The notes under the pieces: generated by a model
Databases searched by the model: none
Told to the model about the DNA's origin: nothing
Seen by the model: only the letters and a program-made list of their open reading frames with translations
Assembly (NCBI RefSeq): GCF_001747085.1
Contig: NZ_MDJD01000007.1
Span: forward strand, 731,549 to 795,548
DNA: 64,000 nucleotides
From: Flavivirga aquatica
GTDB taxonomy: Bacteria > Bacteroidota > Bacteroidia > Flavobacteriales > Flavobacteriaceae
Direction: 5' to 3'
Part shown: positions 25,844 through 35,159 of the stretch, one piece after another
Layout of the letters: each line of letters starts with the position of its first letter
How positions within the stretch are numbered: the stretch's first letter is position 1
Translations under genes and position numbers: made by a program

Positions 25844-26962
25844 CTATTTCTTTACTATTTTTTTGATTGTTGGATACGAATTCCCTCTTATTACTTTAAC
25901 AAGATAAAGCCCATTGCTAAAAGTCCTAACATCAACAATATTTGTTTTCCCCTTATACAATAGCGTTAATTTGGTATCGTATATTTCTACAGATTCCAAG
26001 TTATCGTTATCAATGTAAAAAAAATCACTTACTGGATTTGGGTATACTTTTAAATGGTTTTCAATAATTTCCTCTTCTACAGATAAAGCTATGTCTTCCG
26101 TAGAAAACGTTATGAGCTTAGCATAATCTGATACCGAAGATATATTAAAAGTTTCTGAAGTTATAAAGTATCTGTTTTCATTAACATAAGCTATAGCCTC
26201 GGCTTGCTCAAACCCAAATTGAAAAAGACCTATTCGTGTGTTTGTTCCAGAAAATACATCATAACCATTAAAACTTTCACTAACCCAAACAAAAGGCTGT
26301 AAAATATTCGTATAACCAATTACAAAAAGCTTTTTTGTTAAAGGGTTATATGTCCCTCCTGTAATTAAGCCACCACTACTTAAGGTAGATGTTAGTGCTT
26401 CCACACTATAAGTTCCTGGTGCTTTTGGAACTAAGTATCCTTTTGTAATACCGTTAATCCAATTTTTACTAAACAGAATTAAATTATTTACATCAAAAGA
26501 AACCAGAGCTTCAGAATCCCATTCGGTTTTATTTGGATTAGATACAAATGTTGTTTGATCTGAATAGCTAATAGAAATAGCTTCAGCAATTACATTAACA
26601 GAATTTCTATAATCATTTTTATTAATTTTATAAATTTTCAAATCTTTCCGATTACCATTATTATTACCTATATCACCTATATAAATATTTGCATCATCCT
26701 GCGTAATATCTTCCCAATCTACATTTATAGCATTAGAAATTGTAACTACTCTAGTCACTACACCAGAAATAGTATCTAATTCGTAAAGTTTATTTTCGCC
26801 TCCAGAATCATTATGTGTTATAAGTTTGTTATTAAAAAAAATAGCTCCAGAACTTTCCTTTAAACTATTAGGCAATGCAAATTTTTCTACAACTGTATTT
26901 ATTTGAGCTGCAACATTCCACATACCTAAAAACAATAGCATTATTAAAGTTATAATTTTCAT
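25844..26962 (-). CDS. Secreted beta-propeller-like protein with T9SS sorting domain
   Basis: The 372-residue protein has a signal peptide (1-19), a body of repeated beta-strand pairs (about 20-285) with ESSGAIFFNNKLITHNDSGG, VDWEDITQDDANIYIGDIGNN and EQAEAIAY segments, and a T9SS type A sorting domain (about 300-372, KVYPNPVSDFFYIDN...). The strand pattern is that of a beta-propeller. Such proteins are exported by T9SS; the ligand or enzyme activity is unknown. Monocistronic; dusB lies downstream on the same strand with 78 bases between. Confidence 0.8.
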   Translation of the reverse strand: MKIITLIMLLFLGMWNVAAQINTVVEKFALPNSLKESSGAIFFNNKLITHNDSGGENKLYELDTISGVVTRVVTISNAINVDWEDITQDDANIYIGDIGNNNGNRKDLKIYKINKNDYRNSVNVIAEAISISYSDQTTFVSNPNKTEWDSEALVSFDVNNLILFSKNWINGITKGYLVPKAPGTYSVEALTSTLSSGGLITGGTYNPLTKKLFVIGYTNILQPFVWVSESFNGYDVFSGTNTRIGLFQFGFEQAEAIAYVNENRYFITSETFNISSVSDYAKLITFSTEDIALSVEEEIIENHLKVYPNPVSDFFYIDNDNLESVEIYDTKLTLLYKGKTNIVDVRTFSNGLYLVKVIRGNSYPTIKKIVKK

Positions 26963-27145
26963 AATAAGTAATTTAACTTTTTTTATTCTAAATAAAAATA
27001 CTGATTTTTATAACAAATAGATGTTTTTTCTTACTTTATAATAATTAACAACAAAAATGTGTACGTGATGTCACACTTCAACTAACACAGATAGCTGGTC
27101 GTATGGATAATTTTAACCCAGAAACCGATCGTATAACAATTACAG

Positions 27146-27418
27146 ATGTTCACAGAAAAATTATGGAACAAACCAAACATTTTTAATTCAGATGATTTAC
27201 TTCCTGCACCCTGTAAACCAGATGCTTTAATTATGATTTATGCTCTTAAATTAGACAACAAAGTTTTTCCACTTACTCGATATATAAATCCAAACGATTT
27301 ACTAGATAATAGCAAAAACACTATTATATATGAACAAGATGAAAACCTACATGGCAAAATGATTGCCCTTTTTAGTACCGGAAATTCTGTTGAGGTTGCC
27401 AATGAAAACTTAAAATGA
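27146..27418 (+). CDS. Hypothetical protein, perhaps degraded
   Basis: A 90-residue frame with coherent codon use, not recognised. Its start overlaps, in another frame, the end of an open frame (27058-27186) that reads CVRDVTLQLTQIAGRMDNFN and then TDRITITDVHRKIMEQ, also coding-like but lacking a start. The frame's stop overlaps an ATG at 27415 that opens a frameshifted membrane-protein remnant. The arrangement looks like several small genes or one larger gene in decay just upstream of lepA. Confidence 0.4.
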   Translation: MFTEKLWNKPNIFNSDDLLPAPCKPDALIMIYALKLDNKVFPLTRYINPNDLLDNSKNTIIYEQDENLHGKMIALFSTGNSVEVANENLK

Positions 27419-27505
27419 ATAAAAAAGCTGCTAAAGTCTTATTTTATTCTTTCTGCTGTTTATATTATTGTAAGCCTAGGGATTTGCGGAAGCATAATTG
27501 CATAA
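27415..27505 (+). pseudogene. Frameshifted small membrane-protein remnant
   Basis: ATG at 27415 reads MNKKAAKVLFYSFC. After a one-base shift the sequence continues AVYIIVSLGICGSIIA and stops, giving one continuous hydrophobic helix. The unshifted frame turns polar. Likely decayed gene or sequencing slip; family unknown. Confidence 0.4.
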
Positions 27506-27546
27506 ACACCTCGTTAAAATATTAATTAAAGCTCGTTTAAATAAAT

Positions 27547-27554
27547 TATATTTG
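27547..27554 (+). promoter_or_regulatory. -7 box for lepA
   Basis: TATATTTG, exact TAnnTTTG match, 30 bases before the lepA ATG at 27584. Confidence 0.6.
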
Positions 27555-27583
27555 CAGAATCTTCCATAAGAAGATTGTTGACT

Positions 27584-29380
27584 ATGAAGCACATTAGAAA
27601 TTTTTGCATTATTGCACATATAGACCACGGTAAAAGTACACTCGCAGACCGTTTGCTAGATTATACAGGTTCGGTAACAGAAAGAGAGAAGCAAGATCAA
27701 CTTCTTGATAGTATGGACTTAGAGCGAGAACGTGGTATTACTATTAAATCGCACGCCATACAAATGGAATACATTTACAAAGGCGAAGAATACGTATTAA
27801 ATTTAATAGACACTCCTGGGCACGTAGATTTTTCATATGAAGTATCTCGATCTATTGCTGCTTGTGAAGGCGCCTTGTTAATCGTTGATGCAGCGCAGAG
27901 TATACAAGCGCAAACCATTTCTAATCTATATTTAGCTTTAGAAAATGATTTAGAAATTATTCCTGTTTTAAACAAAGTTGATTTACCAAGTGCAAACCCA
28001 GAAGAGGTTACCGATGATATTGTAGATTTATTAGGATGCGATCCAGAAGAGGTTATTCACGCTAGTGGAAAAACAGGTTTTGGTGTAGACGATATACTTG
28101 CTGCTATAATAGAACGTGTTCCTGCTCCTGAAGGAGATCCAGATGCACCATTACAAGCTTTAATTTTTGACTCTGTTTATAATACTTTTAGAGGTATTGA
28201 AACCTATTTTAGAGTTTTTAATGGTGAAATTAAAAAAGGACAAAAAATTAAATTCGTAGCTACAGATAAAGAATATTTTGCAGATGAAGTAGGTACCTTA
28301 AAATTAGAACAAGTTGCAAAAAAAACAGTTAAAACTGGAGATGTAGGCTATTTAATTACAGGTATAAAAACAGCAAAAGAAGTAAAAGTAGGAGATACTA
28401 TTACAGATTTTGCTAATCCGACAACTAATATTGTTGAAGGTTTTGAGGATGTAAAACCTATGGTTTTTGCTGGCATTTACCCTGTAGACACAGAAGATTA
28501 CGAAGAGCTTAGAAACTCTATGGAAAAACTACAATTAAATGATGCATCGTTAGTTTTTGCTCCAGAAAGTTCTGCTGCTCTAGGTTTTGGTTTCCGTTGT
28601 GGCTTCTTAGGCATGCTACACATGGAAATTATACAAGAACGTTTAGAACGTGAGTTTGATATGACCGTTATCACAACTGTTCCTAATGTATCATACCACG
28701 CTTACACAAATAAAAATCCTGATGATTCTTTTATTGTAAACAACCCATCAGACTTACCAGATCCTTCAACAATTAATCGAGTTGAAGAGCCTTTTATTAA
28801 GGCAACAATCATTACTAAAGCAGACTTTGTTGGTAATGTAATGTCTTTATGTATTGAAAAAAGAGGTCTCATTATTAACCAAACTTATTTAACACCAGAA
28901 CGTGTTGAATTAACTTTTGAAATGCCTTTAGCAGAAATTGTTTTCGACTTTTACGATCGTTTAAAAACCGTTTCCAAAGGGTATGCTTCTTTCGATTATT
29001 CTCCTATTGGCATGAAAGTATCTAAATTGGTACGTTTAGATATTTTACTAAATGCACAACCTGTAGATGCGCTTTCTGCATTAATACATGCAGACAATGC
29101 ACAAACCATTGGTCGTAAAATGTGTGAGAAGCTAAGAGAATTAATTCCGCGCCAACAATTTGATATTCCTATTCAAGCAGCAATTGGAGCTAAAATTATC
29201 TCAAGAGAAACTATTAAAGCACTCCGTAAAGATGTAACTGCTAAATGTTACGGTGGTGATATTTCACGTAAACGTAAACTTCTCGAAAAACAGAAAAAAG
29301 GAAAAAAACGTATGCGCCAAGTGGGTAATGTAGAAATACCACAGCAAGCGTTTATGGCTGTTTTAAAGTTGAATGATTAA
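27584..29380 (+). CDS. lepA: Elongation factor 4 (back-translocating GTPase)
   Basis: A ribosome-binding GTPase. Start at ATG 27584 ([18 protein letters not shown]), giving 598 residues, the normal length; the in-frame TTG codons upstream are not needed. G1 [10 protein letters not shown]2 [10 protein letters not shown]3 DTPGHVDF, G4 NKVD, domain II, the EF-G-like domains III/V and the LepA-specific C-terminal domain ending [18 protein letters not shown] are all present. A terminator follows 92 bases later. Confidence 0.97.
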   Translation: MKHIRNFCIIAHIDHGKSTLADRLLDYTGSVTEREKQDQLLDSMDLERERGITIKSHAIQMEYIYKGEEYVLNLIDTPGHVDFSYEVSRSIAACEGALLIVDAAQSIQAQTISNLYLALENDLEIIPVLNKVDLPSANPEEVTDDIVDLLGCDPEEVIHASGKTGFGVDDILAAIIERVPAPEGDPDAPLQALIFDSVYNTFRGIETYFRVFNGEIKKGQKIKFVATDKEYFADEVGTLKLEQVAKKTVKTGDVGYLITGIKTAKEVKVGDTITDFANPTTNIVEGFEDVKPMVFAGIYPVDTEDYEELRNSMEKLQLNDASLVFAPESSAALGFGFRCGFLGMLHMEIIQERLEREFDMTVITTVPNVSYHAYTNKNPDDSFIVNNPSDLPDPSTINRVEEPFIKATIITKADFVGNVMSLCIEKRGLIINQTYLTPERVELTFEMPLAEIVFDFYDRLKTVSKGYASFDYSPIGMKVSKLVRLDILLNAQPVDALSALIHADNAQTIGRKMCEKLRELIPRQQFDIPIQAAIGAKIISRETIKALRKDVTAKCYGGDISRKRKLLEKQKKGKKRMRQVGNVEIPQQAFMAVLKLND

Positions 29381-29472
29381 AATAATAACACCATATTATA
29401 TTTGAAATTCGTATCAAAAATTTTCATGAAATCACATTAAGACATATCATTATACTTCATTTAAACCAATAA

Positions 29473-29506
29473 AAAAGGGGCATTTCTAAAAAGAAACACC
29501 CCTTTT
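29473..29506 (+). terminator. Terminator after lepA
   Basis: AAAAGGGG / CCCCTTTT outer stem and TTTCT / AGAAA inner stem with a small internal mismatch. A and T runs on both sides let it serve both strands (convergent with the secreted-protein remnant at 29600). Confidence 0.75.
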
Positions 29507-29599
29507 AATTGCATGAGAGACTTTGTTTTAATAGTTTTCTTTACAAGAAACCTCTGTTAGTTTTATAGTTGAAAGCATAGCCATCATATTTTACTTTAA

Positions 29600-30174
29600 T
29601 TAAAAATTTACAGATCCAGTGATTGTTACAGCACCGCCTGATACAGGAAATATAAAAGTATCTGTTATATGTCCCCTTGCGTACGATAAAGAATTATAAG
29701 ATCCATTATAATAAGAAAAATAAGGAACTTCGTTCAAAGATGAAACACCCACATTAAAAGAACGAAAGGAAACAACTTTTCTAACTCCAAGATTTGCCAC
29801 CGCTTCAAAGGCACTTTTATGAAAAGTAGATTTAGAATCAGGACTAGCAAAAAAACTACATGGATAAGGTAAGTAAGTATCACCAATCGTTAAAAACGAT
29901 TTTAGCTCAGAATAAAGAAAGTCAGTATCATTTATTGACGTGCCTCCAGAACGCCATCCTGCATGATAAGTTACAGTAAATTGACCATTATTGGCTAAAA
30001 CTCCACTTTTTAAATCAATTGGATCTCTATTTTTATTTTTTGAATTTTGATTATTCATTAATACACTAATTTCTTCATCATTTAATAGATATTCCCCTTT
30101 AGTATTTAAAATTTCTGCAATTTTTGAATTTACAATAGGATAAACTAAAAATTCATCTTTTGTCAATAAACCTT
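29600..30174 (-). pseudogene. 3' half of an IS-disrupted secreted-protein gene
   Basis: A minus-strand frame is open from the IS edge to its stop; no good start lies inside (TTG 30166 at best). It begins KGLLTKDEFLVYPIVNSKIA and continues EILNTKGEYLLNDEEI. This pattern recalls the '...plvnd..fa.llN.eGeiqvgd..y' segment of a Bacteroidetes lipoprotein family. It is followed by a beta-rich, Ser/Tyr/Phe-rich C-terminal domain. The 5' half of the same kind of protein lies on the other side of the IS (31372-31860). No signal peptide remains on this half. Confidence 0.6.
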
Positions 30175-30204
30175 TGGACTACCCAATAAATTTGGTACTA
30201 TTTT

Positions 30205-31038
30205 TTATGCTACTTTTTTATTGTTTATAATTCTTAATTCTAGTTCTTTTTCTGCTGGAGTTTTATAATCTAAGGCAGAATGTATTCTGCTATTGTTATA
30301 CCAGTTTATATATTGATTAATAATGTGATAAGTATGTAAATAGGACTTAAAATTATATCTATTAGTACATTCATATTTTATAGTTTTAAAAAAGGACTCA
30401 GATACAGCATTATCCCAACAATTTCCTTTCCTACTCATACTCTGTGTTATTTTAGAGCTTAGGTTTAATAAACTAACCATCTTATTAGATGCATATTGCA
30501 CACCTCTATCTGAATGAAAAATATGGTTATTAGTTATTTTTCTTTTTTCTCTAGCTAATACCCAAGCTTTATAAACCGTGTTTTTCGTAGTCATGTCTGC
30601 ACTTAAAGTCCAAGCTACTATTTTTCTATCCGCTAAATCTAAAATAGTTGTTAGGTAATTCCACCCGCTTCCTACTTTAATATAAGTAATATCTGAGACC
30701 CATTTTTCGCCTAATTGACTACTACTAAAACCCCTATTTAATATATTTTCCGCTATTGGAAAATCGTGATTAGAATTAGTAGTCATTACTTTATACTTTT
30801 TACTTAACACACTTTTTAAACCTAATTCTTTCATTAAAAAGGCTATATAGGATCTACTATAAAACAAATTCTCTCTTTCTAACATTTTTTGAACACGTAA
30901 GCTTCCATATACTTGATTGCTATCATTATAAATACCTGTTATTCTTTGCTTTAAATAAATTAAAGAGTCTTTTTGTTTGTTATCAGTCCTAACCCATGTA
31001 TAATAAGAGTTTTTACTAACATTCATAATACTACACAT
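30205..31038 (-). CDS. IS3-family transposase OrfB (DDE integrase domain)
   Basis: A 277-residue frame with the HTH-21 region and an rve integrase core. Catalytic residues: Asp in KWVSDITYI, Asp in FHSDRGVQYAS, Glu in GNCWDNAVSESFFKTIK (D, D, 35 E spacing). C-terminal NNSRIHSALDYKTPAEKE is typical. The frame is open farther upstream (RYSFIKTHTGVFPVEKM) and overlaps the end of OrfA, so a -1 frameshift fusion OrfAB is expected as in other IS3 elements. Confidence 0.93.
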   Translation of the reverse strand: MCSIMNVSKNSYYTWVRTDNKQKDSLIYLKQRITGIYNDSNQVYGSLRVQKMLERENLFYSRSYIAFLMKELGLKSVLSKKYKVMTTNSNHDFPIAENILNRGFSSSQLGEKWVSDITYIKVGSGWNYLTTILDLADRKIVAWTLSADMTTKNTVYKAWVLAREKRKITNNHIFHSDRGVQYASNKMVSLLNLSSKITQSMSRKGNCWDNAVSESFFKTIKYECTNRYNFKSYLHTYHIINQYINWYNNSRIHSALDYKTPAEKELELRIINNKKVA

Positions 31039-31085
31039 CTTTTCAACTGGAAATACTCCTGTATGAGTTTTTATAAAACTATACC

Positions 31086-31367
31086 TTACCTGTCGCTCTT
31101 GGAAAAGATGCTTACCGCCTTTTTTAATATATCACGTTCTAACTTCATTTCTTTCAACTCTTTTTCTAAAGCTTTAACTTTTTGCTTTTCAGTTTCTAAT
31201 ACAGATAAATCTTCGCGATTATTTGTAGTGCTACTAAATTCGTTTCTCCATCTATTTATTGAAGCTAAACTAACTCCATATTCAGTCAATAGTTCTTTAG
31301 GTGTTTTTCCTGATTCTAATAAGTCGACAATAGTTTTTTTAAACTCTTGGTCATAAAGCTTTTTTCC
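31086..31367 (-). pseudogene. IS3 transposase OrfA, start lost
   Basis: The helix-turn-helix protein reads GKKLYDQEFKKTIVDLL, then EYGVSLASINRWRNEFS and a leucine-zipper-like coiled coil (KALEKELKEMKLERDILKKA). The normal start and the terminal repeat upstream are missing; an internal ATG at 31289 would omit most of the HTH. It therefore cannot make a complete OrfAB. Confidence 0.75.
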
Positions 31368-31371
31368 CAGA

Positions 31372-31860
31372 ATACAAATCTAATTCAATCGCATAAATTC
31401 GTACCAACAAAACTAGACATTCCACTTTATATTCATTAAAAAGATGTTTATGTTTATTTGGATTTAGTAATTTTAAATAATTAATTTCATCAGCGATACT
31501 TTGTATACTTATAAAATTTAATTCCGAACGTATTTCATATATAGCTTTTAATTTTTCAGTATGATAAAACACTACATCTTTTTTAAGATTCTCAAATTTT
31601 AAGTTGTTTGTTTTAAATGATACTAAATGTCCTTTTTTTACTTGCTCTAAATCACTATTAGTTAAATTATTTTTAAGTAATATTTTCCCAAAAAACTCCC
31701 TTTATTTTTCTTCTTTTAATTTCTTAATAGAATCGATTCTTTTTGATACACTTTCAATAGAATTAAATTTTAAGATCGACTTTATAATTGGTTTTTCTGT
31801 TAGAACAACCTCTTTCTCAGATTTAACTAAATCATTGTTTTCAGAACAAGAAAACACAAA
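31372..31860 (-). pseudogene. 5' half of the IS-disrupted, frameshifted lipoprotein gene
   Basis: The minus strand reads FVFSCSENNDLVKSEKEV (lipobox-like Cys), then FNSIESVSKRIDSIKKLKEE. A one-base shift in an A-run leads into LLKNNLTNSDLEQVKKG, IQSIADEINYLKLLN and YAIELDLYS, where the IS begins. Its promoter and signal region has been replaced by a copy of the promoter segment of the gene at 32079. With the half at 29600 it forms one broken gene. Confidence 0.6.
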
Positions 31861-31958
31861 AGAGTTACGGTTTTTCTTTAAAAAACTATGTCTTTTCCTT
31901 TATTTTTTATGTTTTTTCTATCATAAATAAATACTTATCATATACAAAATTTAAAATG
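31843..31958. repeat. Direct repeat copy 1 (promoter segment)
   Basis: About 116 bases closely matching 32391-32508 (AAAACACAAAAGAGTT, TTTAAAAAACTATG, TCTTTTCCTTTA, ACAAAATTTAAAATG blocks in the same order). In this copy the segment runs into the broken lipoprotein gene. Confidence 0.85.
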
Positions 31959-32078
31959 AAAACTTATAAAAAGAAAATCTCTCAACAAACCATGGTTTAT
32001 CGAAAGATTTTACAACTTTAATCCCAAAATAAACTGTAACGATTTTTTAGGACGAGATAACAAAATACTATTAGTCAA

Positions 32079-32357
32079 TTATTTACAAGAACCAGTGATT
32101 TCAATTAGTGATATAAATTCACCAAAAGACAACCCTCCTAAATCCACACTAGCAGACTGTCCTCCAACTGTTTGTGTCACAGTACCGTCTTCATTCTCAC
32201 AGTATTTACTACTAATTGACTGGACTTCACAAGTCTTACACACCAATTCTACTACTTCACCATTACCATTATCACCTTCATCACCATCATCATCTTTTTT
32301 ACACGATGTAAACCCTAATACTCCTATTGCTAAAGCAGCAAACATAAATTTTTTCAT
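32079..32357 (-). CDS. Small cysteine-containing lipoprotein next to a two-component pair
   Basis: A 92-residue protein with lipoprotein signal (GFTSC, Cys19), an acidic Asp/Gly/Glu linker (about 22-36) and a compact domain with four Cys (VCKTCEV, YCENEDGT, TGSCK) that could form two disulfides or bind metal. An outer-membrane or periplasmic location is expected. It lies 300 bases downstream of the response regulator on the same strand, with its own regulatory region (32391-32508) that was copied to 31843. Function unknown; likely a target of the neighbouring regulator by position only. Confidence 0.75.
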   Translation of the reverse strand: MKKFMFAALAIGVLGFTSCKKDDDGDEGDNGNGEVVELVCKTCEVQSISSKYCENEDGTVTQTVGGQSASVDLGGLSFGEFISLIEITGSCK

Positions 32358-32390
32358 AATTTGATTTGTTTATTAAATTTTGTGCAAAGT

Positions 32391-32508
32391 AGAATAAGAA
32401 AACACAAAAGAGTTGTGGTTTTTCCTTAAAAAACTATGCCTTTTCCTTTAAGGATTCATGTTTTTTTTAACGATAAACCAATACTTATCTTACACAAAAT
32501 TTAAAATG
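32391..32508. repeat. Direct repeat copy 2, upstream region of the small lipoprotein
   Basis: Second copy of the 31843-31958 segment. On the minus strand it carries AAGGAAAA twice, exactly 21 bases apart (plus-strand TTTTCCTT at 32420-32427 and 32441-32448), i.e. two helical turns. The sites lie upstream of a near-consensus -7 box (CAAAGTA, 32384-32390). This looks like a tandem regulator-binding site. Copy 1 keeps the spacing with one changed base. Confidence 0.7.
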
Positions 32509-32658
32509 TTGAATTTAGGTTGAAATCTTACTAGCTTAACTCTACGATAAAACACTTCTATAATATCAAAAGCTTTCAAGGATGATCTAGTTATTATTTA
32601 ATTAGTTCTAAACTAGAATACTCAAAACGAATAAATTTTTAGCTTATTCAATTCGCAT

Positions 32659-33327
32659 CTATATAAACCCCTTTTCTTCAGCTACTCTAAACAACTCTCT
32701 ATCACTTTTCGCATTAAACAATTCTTTTAAAATACGTTTTCTTCTTTCTATAGCTGCTCCAGAAAGCGGAAGGATATCAGCCAATTCACTCATTTTAGAA
32801 CCATGAGACAATTCGTATAATATTTTTCTATCAATACTATCTAACAATAACTCATTTGATGTTTGTTTACGCATAAACTTAATAACAGATTTACTGTAAT
32901 AAGGCATCTCTTTAACAATATTTTCTATAGCAAATATGAGCTCTTTAGGATCTAAATCATTTTTAACCAAAAAACCATCTGGATTAACATTTTTAAAAAT
33001 ATTATTAATTCTATAATTATCATTGTATGTTGTTGCTACAACTACTTTAACACTAGGTAATAATGCTCTTATTTTTATTCCTATATCTTCTCCAGAAATT
33101 ATTTCACCACCTTTAGATGGGGGTAATTTTATATCTAAAAAAATAATATCTAAATTTTGCTTCTTTTCTGCTTGTATAATTTCTAAATAAGCATCATCAC
33201 AATTATTCGCTATAGTTATATTAAACTCTAATCCATCGTTTTTACTTTTTATACGTTCAAGTGCATTTTTATAAGCCTCTATAATTAAAGGATGATCTTC
33301 TATAATTAGAATATTGTATTTACTCAT
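32659..33327 (-). CDS. LuxR/NarL-like response regulator
   Basis: A 222-residue regulator with receiver domain (about 1-130; acidic IIEDHP, phospho-acceptor Asp65 in FLDIKLPPS, Lys in VKNDLD) and a C-terminal HTH (about 160-222, LDSIDRKILYELSHGSKMSE, GAAIERRKRILKELF). It follows the histidine kinase by 14 bases and is its expected partner. The nearest candidate target is the lipoprotein regulatory region at 32391-32508. Confidence 0.9.
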   Translation of the reverse strand: MSKYNILIIEDHPLIIEAYKNALERIKSKNDGLEFNITIANNCDDAYLEIIQAEKKQNLDIIFLDIKLPPSKGGEIISGEDIGIKIRALLPSVKVVVATTYNDNYRINNIFKNVNPDGFLVKNDLDPKELIFAIENIVKEMPYYSKSVIKFMRKQTSNELLLDSIDRKILYELSHGSKMSELADILPLSGAAIERRKRILKELFNAKSDRELFRVAEEKGFI

Positions 33328-33341
33328 AATATATTGGTTAA

Positions 33342-34835
33342 TTAAAGAGGTATAGATATATTTAGTATGGTACTTTTATATGGTGTTGCTATTATTTTAA
33401 ACACACCATCTACTTTTAAAACTCTGGATTCTATATTTTTAAGCCCAATGCCTTTTTTAATTAAATTGACATCAAAACCAATACCATCATCTTCTATTTT
33501 CAAATATAATACGTCTGACGCTAAAGAAAAACTAATTGAAACTTGTTTTGCTTTGGCATGTTTAATAATATTCTGTACGGCCTCTTGAATAATTCTATAA
33601 ATATTTACTTTAACTGTATCGTTAATCGTTTTAAACAAGACATCATTATTAGTAATTTTATACTCAAAAAAACCCAAACGACTTTGATGAATTAAATATT
33701 GATCCAATATTATTTCAAAATTTGTTTCTAATAATACCACATCATTCTTCAACTCATGAGATACATCTCTTATCTCTTTTTCTATTTTCTGCATTTCTTT
33801 TAAAAACCTATTGTAATCTTTTAATGTGTCTTCATCTCCTTTTAATTCTAAAAAACCCATACCTATTCGAGTACCAAATAATTGACTTAATATCCCATCA
33901 TGTAAATCTTCTGCTATTCTATGACGTTCTTGTAATCGAACCTCTTCTAGCTTCGTTTTTTGCTCTAACATGAGCATAAAAATTTCTTCATTAGTTTTTT
34001 GTTGCTCGCTCTCGAATACTAATTCGCTATTTTTAGAACGTTGTAACTTTATAAAGTATAATAAGCCTAAAACTAAGATCAATATACCTCCAATAATAGA
34101 TGTTAGAATATTTTGAACGGTTAATTCTTTCGTTTTTTCGATATACTGATCGGTTTCAAACTGTATACGTGCATATTTGTTTCTATTGGCTCGCTCATTA
34201 GAAATTAGACTATCATTAAGTGTTATGTATTCATACAAATAAGCTTTTCCAGAATCACCCTCTTTAAGCTTTGATAGCATTTTTAAGGCTCTTAATATCT
34301 CATCATATTTTCTTGCTTCTTTACCAACTTTATATGATCGCTTAGAATAATATAAAGCTTTCTCTTTTTTATTTATTTCATAATAAAACTCAGCCATATC
34401 ATTTCCTAATGACGACAACTCATAAAATAAATTTAACTCATCAAAAATTTTATAGGCTTTAGTGAATAGAGAATCAATCTTATTATACTCTTTACTTTTA
34501 CTCAAAAATTTCGTATAGGCTATATTATTTAATATAGTAGCATATGAATTTGAATCTTTTTCCAACAACTCATCATCTTCAAGTAACTCATCATATGTAT
34601 AAACCCAAGCAAGAGCTATATTTGAATTTAAAATAACCGAATCTACCTCCGTCTTATAAGACAATTCACTAGCTTGTTTTGCATAATCAATTCTAGCTTC
34701 CAAATCTAAATCTTGATTATTAGAAAGCTTTCTTAATTCTTGTATACGTTCTAACTGATTTTTAAAAACACCATTCTGGGCATTTAATACCGAAACTAAA
34801 AACAAAAGTATTATATAAAAAGGTGTATGATACAT
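33342..34835 (-). CDS. TPR-containing sensor histidine kinase
   Basis: A 497-residue protein with signal peptide (1-19, VSVLNAQ), a helical TPR-like periplasmic part (about 25-225), one membrane helix (about 242-262), a coiled linker, a HisKA_3 dimerisation domain with His312 in RIAEDLHDGILSQLFG and a HATPase domain (EAVQNIIKHAKA N-box, EDDGIGFD, GIGLKNIESRV). Same layout as the kinase at 7128 but with a plain signal peptide instead of a lipobox. A TATATTTG promoter box lies upstream at 34866. Confidence 0.92.
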   Translation of the reverse strand: MYHTPFYIILLFLVSVLNAQNGVFKNQLERIQELRKLSNNQDLDLEARIDYAKQASELSYKTEVDSVILNSNIALAWVYTYDELLEDDELLEKDSNSYATILNNIAYTKFLSKSKEYNKIDSLFTKAYKIFDELNLFYELSSLGNDMAEFYYEINKKEKALYYSKRSYKVGKEARKYDEILRALKMLSKLKEGDSGKAYLYEYITLNDSLISNERANRNKYARIQFETDQYIEKTKELTVQNILTSIIGGILILVLGLLYFIKLQRSKNSELVFESEQQKTNEEIFMLMLEQKTKLEEVRLQERHRIAEDLHDGILSQLFGTRIGMGFLELKGDEDTLKDYNRFLKEMQKIEKEIRDVSHELKNDVVLLETNFEIILDQYLIHQSRLGFFEYKITNNDVLFKTINDTVKVNIYRIIQEAVQNIIKHAKAKQVSISFSLASDVLYLKIEDDGIGFDVNLIKKGIGLKNIESRVLKVDGVFKIIATPYKSTILNISIPL

Positions 34836-34865
34836 CTAAAAAACGATTCATTGAACTATTAAAAA

Positions 34866-34873
34866 CAAATATA
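34866..34873 (-). promoter_or_regulatory. -7 box for the kinase/regulator pair
   Basis: CAAATATA reads TATATTTG on the minus strand, exact TAnnTTTG match 31 bases before the kinase start. The rest of the 324-base divergent gap to glgA shows only AT-rich sequence and the glgA promoter boxes. Confidence 0.55.
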
Positions 34874-35110
34874 AAACTTATAAATTCTCATACTTCTTTT
34901 AAACCTTTTTATAATTTTTATGTTAATTAAATCGCCTCATTTTAGGAGCCTTTATTTTTTCACAACAAATCTCATTACGCTTACCTTACTATATTGCCAT
35001 ATTCAATTACATAATTAAAATCAATTCAAGTTTTTTCTTACATATTTTTAATAATATATTCGTTAAATAACATTCTTTCATTTTTTTATTCAAAAATAAA
35101 TTTCCTACAA

Positions 35111-35130
35111 TATTTTTGACAATATTTTTG
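35111..35130 (+). promoter_or_regulatory. Tandem -7 boxes upstream of glgA
   Basis: TATTTTTG occurs twice, 12 bases apart (35111-35118 and 35123-35130) as a repeat of ACAATATTTTTG. The downstream one is 30 bases before the glgA ATG. Either could be the core promoter of the glycogen operon. Confidence 0.55.
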
Positions 35131-35159
35131 TATGTTTATACAAAACGCAAAAATTATAA

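Larger units (their letters stand above)
30175..31374 (-). mobile_element. IS3-family insertion sequence, 5' end truncated
   Basis: OrfA and OrfB overlap in different frames in the usual IS3 layout. The left end starts TGGACTACCCAATAAATTTG, a plausible terminal repeat beginning with TG. The expected inverse copy is absent on the right: sequence beyond 31374 continues as the host pseudogene, and OrfA has lost its start codon. The element should be unable to move without help. It splits a secreted-protein gene. Confidence 0.8.

Noticed and set aside
30973..31356. 127-codon plus-strand frame across IS orfA/orfB
   Set aside because: Antisense of recognisable transposase sequences.
32095..32364. 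89-codon plus-strand frame opposite the small lipoprotein
   Set aside because: Ser/Pro-rich antisense of the Asp/Gly-rich lipoprotein; the minus strand has signal peptide and lipobox.
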